From assembly GCA_030533445.1 (NCBI GenBank), contig CM060076.1, positions 25,654,603 to 25,718,602 of the forward strand: 64,000 nucleotides of DNA, read 5' to 3'. The DNA is from Cyprinodon diabolis (Eukaryota; Chordata; Actinopteri; Cyprinodontiformes; Cyprinodontidae). The notes beneath the pieces were generated by a model. It was not told the origin of the DNA, made no database searches, and worked only from the letters and a program-made list of their open reading frames with translations. Shown here in pieces: positions 11,292-24,535 of this stretch (position 1 is the first letter of the stretch; each line of letters opens with the position of its first letter). A program made the translations under genes and the position numbers.

Positions 11292-14200
11292 GTCTGATTA
11301 TTAACATTGCCACTGATAATCTGGAAGAAAAGAGCTGCTCTTGCGTTTTAAGAATTGTGATATCTCTAACGTCTCTATAGATGTTTTACTGAACCTGTAG
11401 TCCAGCTTTTTACCTGCAAATTTTCAATTCTAACTAGTGGAGCACTTCTCCACAGAGACCTAAACACATTGGTCATGCTTAAAAAAAAAAAAAAAGAACT
11501 CCAATAAGTTTGCGGGCGAAAGTAATTCACACAAATGTTAAGTAGGCTAAATCTCTTCTATGACAATGACAACAATTCTTCTCACTGCTTGGCCTTCCTT
11601 ACATAATGCAAGCTGATCAAGGTACCATTTTCCAATCAAAACTTTCCAACAGGTTTTTAAAGAACTAGACACATAGCATGCTGTTACCAGCTCTTATCAT
11701 TCTTAACAAAGCATCGTTTTTGGAGTTCTCACTGCCAGGAAGACCTGAAAACCTGATGGGCCTGCTTTTTTTTTTTTTTTTTACTACAGATCTCCATAAA
11801 GGGAATTCTAAGTTAGTGAGTGTTTAATGTACAGAAATTTAGTTGAGACTCCATGAGAAGGCTTATGAACTGATAAACACATATGCCTTCCTTTGATAAT
11901 GTCTAATCTTGATTTATTGATAGAGAAATAATGTTCTACAAAATATATACCAAGAGGCTACATAGATAAGTGCAATTTTCAATTTTAATAAAAACAAATT
12001 AAAACAACATACATTTTTTTTATATTTTATAACATTCAGTACATTTATGTTGGCTACCACACTGAATCACAACTAAACATATTTAGGTGAGTGTTGGTAA
12101 AACCACAAAATTAAAACTGTTTAATGGGAAATAACACCATTAAAGGAGAATTCCAAAAAATGTTCCTGACAGTGATAACATTAACAAACCCCTAGGATTT
12201 TCATTCTAAATCGTATAGGACTATTTATAATAACAAACTGTGGCAGTTTCAAGACATGTAGCTATTCATGAAAAAAAAAAATACATAAGACAACCATTAG
12301 GTTGTCTGCAAAAATTTAAATGATGCTACTGCAGGCCTGGCAGCTAATTATATGTCTGAGAATCTTATCTCTATGTTTCGGTAGAAGAAGTAGTGTTGTT
12401 AAAAAAGAACTCCACAAAAACAGTTTTTAGGTTTATTTTTTATTTTTTTTGCTGTTGTTGTTCTTTCTAATTGGACTATAGCTGTTGTTATGCAATAAAT
12501 TATTAATCCTTTTCACTTGAACGAGCAAGGTGTTGTTTAGATCATTTGATCTTCTTTTGATGGAGCCGGATCACAGTCTGACCCAATTAGAGTGCGGCCC
12601 CAGTATTAGCTTTGAACTGCAGAAGTCAACTGGTCAACAATAAAATTACAAGCGACTTGTCAGGAATGGCGTGTGCAGTTACCTGGGATTATTTATTTAT
12701 TTTTCAAAGCTTTTCTTGGATGTACTGAAGCCTTGCATTGCCCTTGTAGGGACATTGCCACTCATGCTGATGGCGCTGGCAACAACCAGCGACAGGTCTC
12801 ATTGCTGACAGACATGGAGTAAAACACCTGAGACAGACGCAGGAGCCTTAAGTCACAGGGATCCTATTTACTTTGAAGCATTCGCCCTTTCAAGCAAACA
12901 AATAACGTGTATATAGCAAGTCAAGCAAAAAAAGCCAAAGAACAGAGACACACAATGACAGCTTAGTGCACCCACACAAAGAAGTCTATGTAGTGTCTTA
13001 TACAAAACATTTCATGCATTTATATGGATTGGTAAATATATCTTTTATTTTAACAAATAAACAGTAATTATATAGTTTAGAAAGGGCTGTTTGCTTTTGC
13101 TACACACTCTTGTCATCTGGCATGAGCATTTACCATAAAGTAGAATTCCCATATGTTGTTCAGACTACAGCAGACTAATTGGCTTATTTTTATTTTGAAT
13201 GAAGTCATGCAGTGCTAAATTGAGTTAAAGGATCAGCCACGCAGCTCGTGCCACTTTGTTAACATCGTCCATTGTAAAATTTACAAATTAAAGAGAGAGA
13301 GAGACAGTCAAGCTGTTGTCTTACTTTATCACTGATTTTGTCAGCATTTATAAACAGCGATTCATTCACCACAAACCTAAAATTTGTCACATGTTTGTTC
13401 TACTTAGCTGTTGATTGGTGCTGTTCTTACTCTGTTTTCTGTCTTTCCCAATGAGTAGGCGTTTCTCCAACGTAGGGTTTAAAAAGTGAGGTAGTGCTGT
13501 GCCTTTTGTAGAACATGGTGACTTGTTTTAGTTATCAATGAATGCATTTCATAGAAGCGTAGAATTATCAGTATTGTGGGGATCTGTAGTTCAATTCTCC
13601 GAGTGCCCCAATTGCTCACAAAGCTCCAAGCTATTAAAAGTATCAGAATGTGGGTTGCGCTGCCACCTTAACAGAGCCATAAATAATAAATCATTAGTTT
13701 AGATATAAAGAAATAAAGAATATCATTTCAAATGGAATATGATGTGATGTTATACCCTCGTTGTTCTTAGTCTCATGTTTACTGGGTGAGGTCTATGTGA
13801 ACAGCTTCCACTCTCTGCTTGGCCTCTCAAAAATCGTGGGAGTGCATCCAAGAGATCAGAATGTTTACCTGAAGATTATAGTTTGCCAGCTACAATTACT
13901 TAATATTGGTAGTTTGCCAAGACTGACTTCTCCTAAAAGCATTATGATTTTATATGTTATTTACTTCTTCACTAAACATGTCCAGACAGAAAAAGCATAT
14001 ACAGTGGCATGATAATAAGTACTAAAATACCTTAGATAGTTAGGAGACGGACATGGCTAGAGATTCTACCATTTATACTACATTATCAGATGTGTAAGAA
14101 AAGTACGGTTATAGGCCTTTTTTCTTGAATCTTTGCATCCTACTTTGCTTTTAAAGGTCAAAGTACTGTAGATATGCATTTTTTTTCTATTAATTTAAGC

Positions 14201-14560
14201 TGTTTTGAAATGTATTTCCATTATAGATGGATGGTAAGTCAAACTGATCCATGGGGCAAAATGAAATCTTAATGTAAAGTAAAGTTGCAAGGTCCTGTAC
14301 AGATGTTTGCTGCAAGAAATAAATAAGGAGGTTGGTTTCCATGGGAATATTTTGATGAACTATGTGTACTGTGTAAGACTTTCAGTAATTTTAAAACAAC
14401 ATAGGTTTTCTGAATTTGAAAAACTCTTTAAAAAATACTGAATGTCCTAAGGATGAGGACATGTGTGTTTTAAACTCGTTTGTAGAAATTATGTCTGGTA
14501 TGTTTAATTGTAAGTACTATTTTAGTATAGTATATTAGTTGCCACCAAGGTCTGGGAAAA
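11292..14560. other. No gene seen
   Basis: AT-rich with homopolymer runs. The longest frame (13761-14012, 83 codons) matches nothing I recognise. The stretch 12540-12690 is of balanced composition and could be conserved non-coding DNA; this is only an impression. Confidence 0.3.
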
Positions 14561-14569
14561 CACATTCCC

Positions 14570-14660
14570 AGGTGGCTGTACAGAAACTGAACTTCCCTTT
14601 GGGATTAATAAAGTATTATTGAATTGAATGTAATTGAATTGCACTGAATTGAAGTAAGTA
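14570..14660 (+). repeat. Retroposon 3' end with (TGAAT)-like tail
   Basis: The sequence CTTCCCTTTGGGATTAATAA followed by AGTATTATTGAATTGAATG is a common 3' end of fish LINE/SINE retroposons. The tail is an imperfect pentamer repeat (TGAAT/TGAAC). The body is truncated or too diverged to identify. Confidence 0.55.
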
Positions 14661-15572
14661 ATTTAAGATTACATTTTATTATATAAAGGAAATAAACTGG
14701 GAATCAGAAACTGATAACCAAATTTTTTTGCATAACAACACCAACCTTTAAAGTGCATGAAGAGGGTCAATAATCCAGTAAAGTTGGTCCAAGTACTAGT
14801 AATTTGTAGTATTAAACAGCTCGAATGAAAGTCATTATTGATGTAAGTAGAGTTCTTCTCTGAAACTAAGCTTTATTATTTAGCAGGATAAATTTATTTC
14901 TTTAGCACAATTTAGACTGCTTTACATAATAAAAACAAATATACATTGGAGTTGTGTAATAAAGGGAAGTAAAAAACAAGGTGGACAACAGAATAAAATC
15001 AATTATGTTTCAGTTAATAGATCAAATACAACAGTCAAAGGGAGCTCAGGAAAAAATTATTTTCAACCTTGATTTAAAATAACTCATTATTTTAGTAGTT
15101 TCCCTACATTCCTCTACCACATTGCTTTCAAAACCTTAATGGAAATAGTTTTTTGTTTTGTTTTTTGTGAAATAAACATTGAAGAAAATGGCATTAGTTT
15201 TTAAATTCAAGGCTATGTTTCTGCTTTAATTTAGATTTGTTTGTTTTTTTACTGTATTTCAAGAAAAAAAATGAAGCACATTTCAAAAACACTTATGTGC
15301 ACTGAAAGTGCAATTAAATCACAGCTTTTAACCTTGGTTAGGTTAACATGTTTAAAAGTGAAATAGTTTTTGTTAAGACATATGGTTAATTAGTTAGAGT
15401 CTATTAAACTGAAGTTAAGGACAGCTGTTGAGCTGTTACCTTCAGATTAGATAATAACCTTGCCTTTAAAATGTTTAATCTCTTTAAAGCCCGGGAAATT
15501 GTAAGTGGGTTGCCAGCATTTTGTTTTGCTCTTCAAACTCTACTTCATTTACAGCAAAATGTGCTCCTCTAC

Positions 15573-17132
15573 CAGCGGTGTCAAAAGTACACACATTTGT
15601 TACTTAAGTAGAAGTATAGATACTGCAGTTTAAAACACTCTGGTAAAAGTTGAAGTATCAACTTGACCTCTTTACTCAAGTAAAAGTGAAAAAGTATGTG
15701 CTCCAGAAACTACTTAAAGTATAAAAGTATAAAGTAACCTTTAAGAAAAAGGCCAGATGCCACTATATGAATTAAAAGCTCAATTTTTCTCTATTTCAAA
15801 AAATTCTTTGAGATTGGGCCAAGAATGAGGGAGGTCTTGTTGGTCTTTGTCTAAATCTCCCGATACGCTCTCGCCTGTGTCCAACCTTTCAGAAATTTAG
15901 ACATGTTTTTCTGAATCCGACATTTTAGCATGGCATAGACAATTCACGTTTACAGTTTGAAGAACACCTGCTTGCTTCTGATGATTTCCTTTAACTAATC
16001 AATGAGTGTTTGCGTTATACGACTCATCCAATTACACTAGTTTTCACTAGATGTGGATGGCACCAATGATCTGCATTGGATGGCGCACATGACGTGAAAT
16101 ATATATTTAGAAACATTAAACCACGGGTAACTAATAAAAAATCAGTGGGGTCCGAATAAAGAAAATCAACCAGTAAATGTCAGGAGACATTTTTAATGAT
16201 CTGTTACTTTAAACAGAATTTAACACTCAAATAAAATGACGTATTTATGCATTCATGTTACACTGAATAAAAAAAAAAAAAGATGAAAAAATAAAAATAG
16301 AAATTGCCAAATATTGTATCCTGTTCTATCTGAGAGGAGTTGACACTTGTATGACTATTCCTGTATATCCATCACTAGTTAAAAGACAAGATTCAGCAAA
16401 TGCAAATTCTGCCCTGTAAAACAATGACAGCGCAATTGTCGCTGTACAATCCGAAGCCTCATTTGGAGCTTTTAAACAGGCTTTTGAAAAACTTTGATAA
16501 TTTGCTGCTGTAATATTATAGATTTTTTAGAATAAAAAGCTAGCAGATGTGCATAATCAAAAAATAACAGAAACACAATTATAGAGCATCCAGTATTGTA
16601 AGAAAGCCCACACTGTTTCTGAATAAATACATTATTGTATGAGTTACTTCCGTTTTTGTCTCTTTCCTTGTAAGTATGAAATGTCCCATACTCCTGAATG
16701 CACCATAGCTGTCTGACGCTCGCGAATGCATCACACTGGTCTGTGTAGATGCGCGTTTGATTTTCAGTTGAAGACAAAGCTTTGCAGTTTTAAAACCCAC
16801 GTCGGCTAATCGCTGTTTATTGTTGTGTGTGAATAACAAGAGACTACAACAAATACAGCAGCTTTACGTCGGACAAAATCTTTGGATTTAATGTTGTTCA
16901 TAACATCGCAGTCCGCTAATCCGTGACCTGTGCTTTAAACCGAAGCCAAGAGTAAAGAGTAACGTTTGTTTTAAAAATGTAAGGAATAGAAAGTAAAGAT
17001 ACTTTGTGAAAATGTAATGAGTAGAAGTCAAAAGTAGGAGGAAAAATAAGTAATGGAGTAAAGTATAGATACCTAAAAAGTGTACTTAAGTACAGTAACG
17101 AAGTATTTGTACTTCGTTACTTGACACCTGTG
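15573..17132. mobile_element. Non-autonomous hAT transposon
   Basis: The ends are CAGCGGTGTCAA and its inverse TTGACACCTGTG. The flanks are a perfect 8-bp duplication TCCTCTAC (15565-15572 and 17133-17140), the hAT hallmark. The subterminal regions are rich in AAGTA/TACTT motifs (ACTTAAGTA near 15602 and again near 17083), likely transposase binding repeats. The 1,560-bp body has only short frames (up to 101 codons) with no hAT transposase similarity, so it depended on a transposase supplied elsewhere. Confidence 0.95.
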
Positions 17133-17140
17133 TCCTCTAC

Positions 17141-20100
17141 TGAGATGATGACCAGCACTACTTTCAGATTTTAGACAAACAAAAAAAAAAAAATTATGGT
17201 AATCAACATCATTTGTTTTTTCTAGCTTTAAAATAAAGTTTTTTGACATAAATCATATTTTCAAAAAAAGATCTATCTTGATTTATACATTTGCAAAAGT
17301 ATGTACCGTAGCTGCAAACACTGGTTATCAAACCTTTCTGCCGATTCAGTATATTACATATAATCAATAACTTCTAAATATCTCAAACCAAAGTTATCAA
17401 AGCTATGCAAGTAATAGCGATCCAAGCATTTGGTATTGGAGAGATTTGCTTATTACATGTACAAATTTATAACATATCTTTAGCTGTTTAAGACCTGAGA
17501 TAATAGCTTCCAATTTGATGTGTTTTCATACGTGTGTTTTCTTTAAAAACATTGACATAATCGCTGGACAATTCAAACAAAGATAATATCCAGCATCTTG
17601 TTGCAACACCAACTGGGACAGGCACCTACTTCCCTGTGAAGAATGGATAAAATAGCAAGATAAAGGGGAAATGAATGGATGTTTGGCTTTGCTTGTTTAC
17701 TTAAAACCAGTTTTTTGATTATTATATAGTTTTCACAAACTTTTCACAAACATAAAAAAAGCTGTTGGCTAAAAGATTGAGGTGTAACTGTTTGCAGAGG
17801 ACCCTGCAATTTATCAGTGTTATTATTTAAGTTAAACTTTGGCTAAAAATGATCCCAAAAACAGTATAGTCATCTTTAAAATTATAATATTTTGGCATAT
17901 TTCTTTTTGAAGGTATAATAGTATTGGCACTGTATGCTGTCAGAGGGGATCTTGTGCTGTTTCTAAATCCTCATGATGTGCATTGTTTTCTTCTAGTTTG
18001 ACAAGTTTGGAAGGAGAGGTGGAAGGGCGATGAGGCAGCACCACCTTGGCAGAAATAATTTAATAATGGTCAATATAAAAGATTCTGTGGCAGATAGCAC
18101 CATCTCATACCTGCAAAAAATTTTGGGAGCACCAGGCACAAAAAAATAAGAGTGAAAAGTTTATTACATATTAAAATCGTATTTAAACAGATACTATAGC
18201 AGTTATTTCAAAGGAATAAATAACTGCTATAAAGGGCTCAGTGTTTCGGATAAAAAGACAAGCCCATGCTTATAAACTTAAACAAAAAAAAAATAAGTTT
18301 TGAATTCATAATGTTATATGTAATGACCAAAAAGATTAAGAATTTGTTTGTCCCTAATCAAGCAGCCCTAGATACTATCCTTGCTATCTAATGTTATTTT
18401 CTACATTGGATTTATCTTTAATAATAAAAAACAACAACCAAAAAGGATAAAGTTTTAGTTTATGACATTAAAAAATTTGAAAAATGTATAGACAAGGTAG
18501 CCATTATTATCTTCACAAGTATTGTCCACATTAAACTTTGGAAAACCATTTGCAGCCAGTAGCTATAACTTCTTGTTAGATAGGCTCATTGTAAGGTTTT
18601 TCGCTGTTTAAGCTGAAGAGGAGACTCTTAAGTTTTTCTCTTCTTTTCGAGGGATGTGTTTCCCTAAACAAACTCTAAATGATAGAGAATGGAGGTATAA
18701 GGGTCAGACATAGTTTGCTGTAAGCCCCATTAGTCAATCCTTCAAACATTTTAGAGACTCTATCCATACACTCGTAAAAGTTATGTTCCTCATTTACCTA
18801 TAAATTTGATACAGAAGTTAAATGGATTTAAAAAGTTAGCAAAACAGCAAAAACCTCTTATGAGGGGCGAGCTGCCTAAACCTTCAAGTTTGCCACCACA
18901 GGAAGAAGCATAGTAAAAGATGGATCCCCAATTTTCATTGGACAAAGTAATGATGCAACTGTTTTTGTTTTTTTTTGGTATTATGAACAGCTTCCCTGCC
19001 AAACTATTTCTCCATTACAGAAGCTGGATGGTGTATGCCAGCATGCTTACTGCATTGCATAGCTGCAAAGAATTGCCGCCCACTTGTGTCATGGGACATA
19101 GCCAACATACGCTCACTATTGTTCATACTGGATCTTTCTACAAAAACTCAACTCATTTCTCTGCATGGGTGCCCTTTCGTGGACCAACAGGCTTTACATG
19201 AATTCTAAATGGCTAGGCGCATCATCCACATTTTCGTCCTGGAACCACTCATAGACATAGCTTTCATGATAAATCTGTGTGCACATCTGCCTAACCGTCC
19301 CCATCTCCTATCGGCCGCTCCTGTCATTCAAGCTCCAAACCACCGCCACTTTTTTCAGTCCCAGACTCATTTGATTTGGGGTGTAATCACAGCTTCAGAT
19401 CTGTAGAAGAGTGTTGAGAGGAGTGATTGTCGTGCTCCACTGGGTCCTGAGGAGGAATTAGAAAGGAACCGAACTCAAGAGACACAACGGTGCTGTAGAT
19501 GGATACAACATGGATAAGTGCACCACCATAAGCTGAGATTGGCTTTGTTCTTTAAAGCATGAAACCATGATATTAGACATCACAGAGGCATAAGTGTTGT
19601 AATTTATCTATCCTTCTCAGAGTCTCTTTAAAAATGTACTGTATCAATCAATCTACTGAATGCTTACAACTAGACAGTCTCTAGCATGTTCACTGAATTT
19701 GATTTAACTTAGTTCCTGTACATTCCCCTTGCTTGGCCTCCAATTTACATTAAATAGCCTGTAAAATAAAATTCATCAGTATAGCTAAAATTTCTTTAGA
19801 AAAATTGCAAATATACAGAAAAACAAACTACAAACGGTAAACTAGCTGAAGACAGCTGGCTGGCAGGTGCTCAGAATTAAGAATGACATTAACAACCCCC
19901 ATTGTTCAGCTAAACAAACATGCTAAAACCCACAATTCAAAGAAAATGGAATGATTGTCCAGTACATACATGTTATATATAATAGACAACCTGAGACAGA
20001 TTGAGCTTGATTGGTTCAAAAGGTGTAAAATGGACTCTGTGGTTGAGGCCGGGTCTGAGCATCAGACCGTCCTTCACTGATATAACAAATTTGTTTAATC

Positions 20101-20582
20101 TCTGCAATCTCAGTTGGACAGTCAGACTTTTCTTCAGATAAATGCTGATGTCAAATAACTTTAGTGTATGAGGCTACTAATATGCTAAAGCTAAAGAGTA
20201 CGAAGAGTATAACAATATAGATTTATGTCAAATCACGTCGTACACCACACAACATGAGCACCTTTCTTGACCCTCTAAAGTGATATTCCTTATCAATCAG
20301 GTATTTATAGCCTCTGTCTGCCTCTTTCCAAAATTTTTTAACTGAAAATCCAAAGAAAGTAAATAAAGGTAGTGGGTTGACAGTCAAATTAGCCAAAAAT
20401 CATAGTATCGTCATGGACGGATGGACGGACCAGTGAGGGCAAGAAACAACTGAGTTTAGTTAGTTGTGATATTGGTGTTAGGTCAAAGTTGCTTTCACAC
20501 TTACGATTATGTAGCTACAATCATAAAAGTTCATCTGCAAACCTCCATATCCAATAAAATCTACTATTATTCTAATACATTT
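17141..20582. other. No gene seen
   Basis: AT-rich sequence with poly-A runs. The part 18790-19480 is more balanced in composition and has frames of 93 codons (18920-19201) and 65 codons (19209-19406). Neither has a recognisable domain. Confidence 0.3.
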
Positions 20583-21288
20583 TTAAGGTATAGAGGACGA
20601 TCTTTTATTTCTGGATGGATTGTTTAAATAAGTGGTTATCCAAATTGTCATCATTCTGGTGATATGTTTACGTAAGGCCGTCCTGCGTGCTTGTCTTGTT
20701 AGCTATATTTTTCGGCGCACTTTCAGCTGCATGTCTCTGGTGAGCTACGGTTTAGGACAGTCATTGCAGCTCATCTTTCTCGCCACGATTCTTTGAAAAC
20801 GGCCGAGAGTCGTAACAGAAAAAGTGTCTACAAAGTGTATGAGAATAAAAGAAAGGCCTCAGAAGAGGAAGATATATCTCGGAATGCTTTGCGGAGAGCC
20901 CTCATCTCAAAAAGCATTATGGGATTTGCTGTCAAAGCGTGATGCTACCTAACAGCGGCGACTTTTAACAAAGATGGCGCAGGTACTACGCATTGAAGGA
21001 GGAGTTACGTGACCAACAGAGAAAAAAGCAGTGTTCATCTGTCCGAACAGACAGTTAACTGAGTTTGCTATAAAGGCCACTATATATTCCTCGGTCTATA
21101 TAGTGATTGAGGGATCTACGGGTTAGAGCGGATGTTCAGCTTGTATGAGCTATGAGAACAGCAACTTTTAAACAGAGCGTGCACAAGGAAAAATTGGCTC
21201 GTACCGGCTCTCGCACTTGCATGTTTTTTTTTTATTGGGAGGATGGATCTTTTAAAAATTTCTTGAATATCCTCCACAATAACTTTAA
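20583..21288. mobile_element. TTAA-flanked MITE, copy 1 (long form)
   Basis: The left end TTAA-GGTATAGAGGACGATCTTTTAT starts at 20583 and the right end is ...AATAACT-TTAA at 21285-21288. The segment aligns along its length with 28803-29498 (for example AGAAAGGCCTCAGAAGAGG, TTATGGGATTTGCTGT, GGAGGAGTTACGTGACCAAC, AACAGAGCGTGCACAAGG) and in reverse with 40322-40758. TTAA target sites are used by piggyBac- and Kolobok-type elements; which of the two supplied the transposase cannot be told here. No coding capacity. Confidence 0.85.
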
Positions 21289-22700
21289 GATACATAAAGA
21301 TGCACAATGTAGGATTTTTGGTTGATATCAGACATGCCAATATTTTACAACTCAGCTGACCAGTGTAGAATTTTTTTCCTAGAACCAATTACAGACATAA
21401 TGCAGTTTTCTGCCTCCTGTTTTTTCAACCCTTTAACTGCCTTGTCAACATTTAACTTGCATTTTGATGGGCAAATAGTCAGCTATGCAGAAAAAGACTA
21501 ATACTTGACATCTAAAGTTTGTGGTAATACTCACCCATGTGCTATCAACAAGAAACTCCTTGCTTGATGGTGTCAGAAATAACCTCTTTCAAGTTAGCTA
21601 AGGCTACTTTTGCATGATTACCAGTTTAAAAAAACTATTCAGACCACCAACATTTTCCATTCAACATCTTCTGCTTAAACATCTTTTTTTTTATGGGGAG
21701 TATTTTCTTTTGAAGACAGATAAAGTGCCGATAACATCACCCATCCCAAACAATATGTAATTGTGGTTTGCTAATTTCCATGTTTAATGTTGCTGCCAAC
21801 AGCACTTTCAGGAAAAATAATCATCCTATGTGTCTTCATAGAAGTTTTAAGCTTGGCTCTGCACAACCACTACAATATAATAAAACATTTGCCTGCCACA
21901 TTGCATAACTTTTAAGCTGTGGGACAAGTCTTTGTGGTGGAAGCTAGTAATCAAGTCTCTCAGACTGCATAATTTCGCCAGCAGCCAGTGTTAAAGCCGT
22001 CAGCCACCAGTGGTTCCATATTAAGCTGAGGTGTTGGCAATAATTATACTAAGGACACATAGAGCATCAATTAAAGCGCATGGGGACAGAGGAAGATATT
22101 AAGCTATCTCTCTGGTGTGCTCTGGTGTTAAGGTTTGAATCTAAACACATAACAATATGTAGTGATTGCATAGTCACTTATAAAGTCTAATTGTTGACAT
22201 TGACTTGCAAAGCTTCCTCCAAATTGGCTCCCACAAGACATTTATAGGAGTTCTGTGTAATAAATATTCTGAATGAGTCTACTTTGGTTACGTGATCCTA
22301 TAGACTCAGCCTGATGCTCTGAGTCACAGCCTTGAGATCAACGCAGCTGAGATTCAGGAGGGAGAAGCTTTTGAGTCAGGGAGCACTCACTCTGCAGGAC
22401 ATGCCAGGCCTTCACACGAAATGATTTATTCAGTAAGCGAGTGTAGCAGCGGGCCATGAGGCCTCTCCTGCCATCATTTAGGTGCATGTGTCTGCTTCAT
22501 TTATCCACACTTTTATTGATTAATTCATGGCAGTGATTTAAGTTTCAAAAGTTGCCTATTGTCTTTCTCAATGTGTGACTACCTTGACGATACAGAGCCA
22601 GTAGGGATGGCGGCCCTCTTGATAATTGCAAGAAAAAGACGCCAACACTCTGGACCATTTACTCTTTCATCACACATAAGACCGGTCCGAAAAAAAAAAC
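21289..22700. other. No gene seen
   Basis: No coding motif or transposon end was found. The part 22380-22560 is of balanced composition with a TTGATTAATTCATGGCAG segment and might be conserved non-coding DNA. Confidence 0.3.
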
Positions 22701-22714
22701 CCTTCTCTGAATAT

Positions 22715-22830
22715 TTCCCAAATTGCACCCACACAATGGCAGCCCACTGCTCCCCAAGGGGATGAGTTAAATGCAGCAAGTGAATTTTGTTGCACTGTAT
22801 TTGTGACGGTGTATTGACAATAAAAACGGA
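22715..22830 (+). repeat. SINE-A, 3' part
   Basis: It contains ACAATGGCAGCCCACTGCTC, then CCAAGGGGATGAGTTAAATGCAG and ends in TTGACAATAAAAACGG. The same body is found in the minus-strand copies at 25505-25672 and 34940-35152, which keep the tRNA-like head. Here the head is missing. Confidence 0.8.
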
Positions 22831-23062
22831 ATAGAAATGTGACAGAGAACATTTTTTTTGCTAAATGTTTACAATGGCCACCCTATACATTTTGACAAAA
22901 CCAGGACTGGTACATGGATCAAGAACAGGAAACCTCATCTCATTAGAGTAGAGTTCGATAGAAATAAAGTTCATTCTTACGAAAAAAAAAAAAAACAATG
23001 AAGAACCAAGTAAGACATAAAATGTCTGTTAAGGAAGAAAACAGTATCTTAATCCAACCTGT

Positions 23063-23696
23063 TGTCATGATTGGCTAATGGAGTTAATCCACATGCAGAA
23101 CACCAGACTGGAGACTGAGAAAAATTAACAATGTTTATTTTAGGGGAAACACACAGAGTAATATGGACAGGTTCTGGTACAGGTCCGGGACAGGTTTCAC
23201 AGAATATCTGAGGGGATGAGAGTTTGGTTAGCCAGGCAGTTAGATGGAATGATGAGTGGGTAATTTCTAAATGTACCTTGAAGAGGTTCTGACAGATCCT
23301 AGAGGTGGGGAACCGGTTGAGTCCAGAGATTGTGGAAGTAACATAGAGCTCAGCAGCAGCATTGTCTAGCTTCTGGCTGGTGAGCCTCAGACGTGGGTCT
23401 TGTTCCTAGCTCTTCCCTGAGAGCTGATGGAGGAATCCAGACTTGAGATCTTCAGGTTTAGTTTCCTAGCTTTCCCCTGAGAGCTGATGGAGGAATCCAG
23501 ACTTGAGATCTTCAGGTTTAGTTTCCTAGCTTTCCCCTGAGAGCTGAAGGAGGAATCCAGACTGGGATCTTCAGGTTTAGTTTCCTAGCTTTCCCCTGAG
23601 AGCTGAAGGAGGAATCCAGACTTGAGATCTTCAGGTTTAACTTCCTAGCTCTCCCCTGAGCTCTCCCTCTGGTGGGCAAGCCTCAGGATCCCAACA
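23063..23696 (-). repeat. LTR A (3' LTR), internally shortened
   Basis: This LTR keeps both terminal sequences, but about 400 bp present in LTR B (from GAGAGCTGAAGG at ~24969 to CCCTCTGGTGGG at ~25387) are missing at about 23660. It holds four full copies and one partial copy of a ~60-bp unit. Confidence 0.88.
23401..23660. repeat. ~60-bp tandem repeat inside LTR A
   Basis: The unit begins TTCCTAGCTTTCCCCTGAGA and ends ATCTTCAGGTTTAG. There are four full copies and one partial copy here, three in LTR B (24831-25015) and one in the solo LTR at 2737-3452 (near 3083-3142). Confidence 0.92.
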
Positions 23697-23896
23697 GAGC
23701 CCCCCCCTCAAGGGCGGATTCCAGACGCCCTCTGAACAGTCCATGAGAAAAAAAAAGCAAACAAAAAACAACCCACCCAGGGCGGGCGGAGGGGGCGCTA
23801 GGGCAAGGAGAAATCAGAGTCCAGGAAACAAAAAAAACCAATCCACTTAAGGTGGACGAACGCAAAAAAAAATCTCTGATAACTCAAAGGAAAGAG

Positions 23897-24520
23897 TCTC
23901 AGGTGGCTGGCCGTGGGACCGGCAGCGAGGCAGTGTCTCAGGTGGCCGGCCGTGGGACCGGCAGCGAGGCAGTGTCTCAGGTGGCCGGCCGTGGGACCGG
24001 CAGCGAGGCAGTGTCTCAGGTGGCCGGCCGTGGGACCGGCAGCGAGGCAGTGTCTCAGGTGGCCGGCCGTGGGACCGGCAGCGAGGCAGTGGTTCAGGTG
24101 GCCAGCCGAGGGGCCGGTAACGGAGCAGAGTCTCAGGTGGCCGACCATGGGACCGAAGATGTGGCAGAGGTTCTGGAGGCCGGCCGCGGGGTCGGAGGCG
24201 AAGCTGACGCTCTGGGGGCCGGCTGCGGGGTCGGAGGCGAATCTGACGCTCTGGAGGACGGCCGCGAGACCGTAGACGAAGCTGACGCTCTGGAGGACGG
24301 CCGCGAGACCGTAGACGAAGCTGACGCTCTGGAGGACGGCCGCGGGGCCGAAGATGAAGCAGACCTTCTGGAGGACGGCCGCGGGGCTGGAGGCGAAGCA
24401 GACGTTCTGGAGGACGGCCGCGGGGCCGGAGGCGAAGCGGAGTTTCAGAAGGCCGACCGCTGGGTTGGAGGTGAAGCAGACGCTCTGGAGACCAACCGCA
24501 GGGCCAGAGGCGAAGCAGAG
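23897..24520. repeat. 39-bp minisatellite, 16 units, open in several frames
   Basis: Sixteen consecutive 39-bp units; the first five are almost identical (CAGGTGGCCGGCCGTGGGAC...) and the rest are diverged variants. Because 39 is a multiple of three and the unit lacks stops, long frames result: plus strand 23852-24649 gives 265 codons with a 13-residue repeat SQVAGRGTGSEAV changing to ALEDGRGAGGEAD; another plus frame and a minus frame (CLAAGPTAGHLRH repeats) are also open. The plus-strand frame is antisense to the LTRs. I do not regard it as a proven gene. Confidence 0.93.
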
Positions 24521-24535
24521 CCTTTGGTGAAGGAC

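Noticed and set aside
23897..24520. CRISPR-like array
   Set aside because: Units are contiguous with no unique spacers, the unit is 39 bp (13 codons), and the setting is a vertebrate genome.
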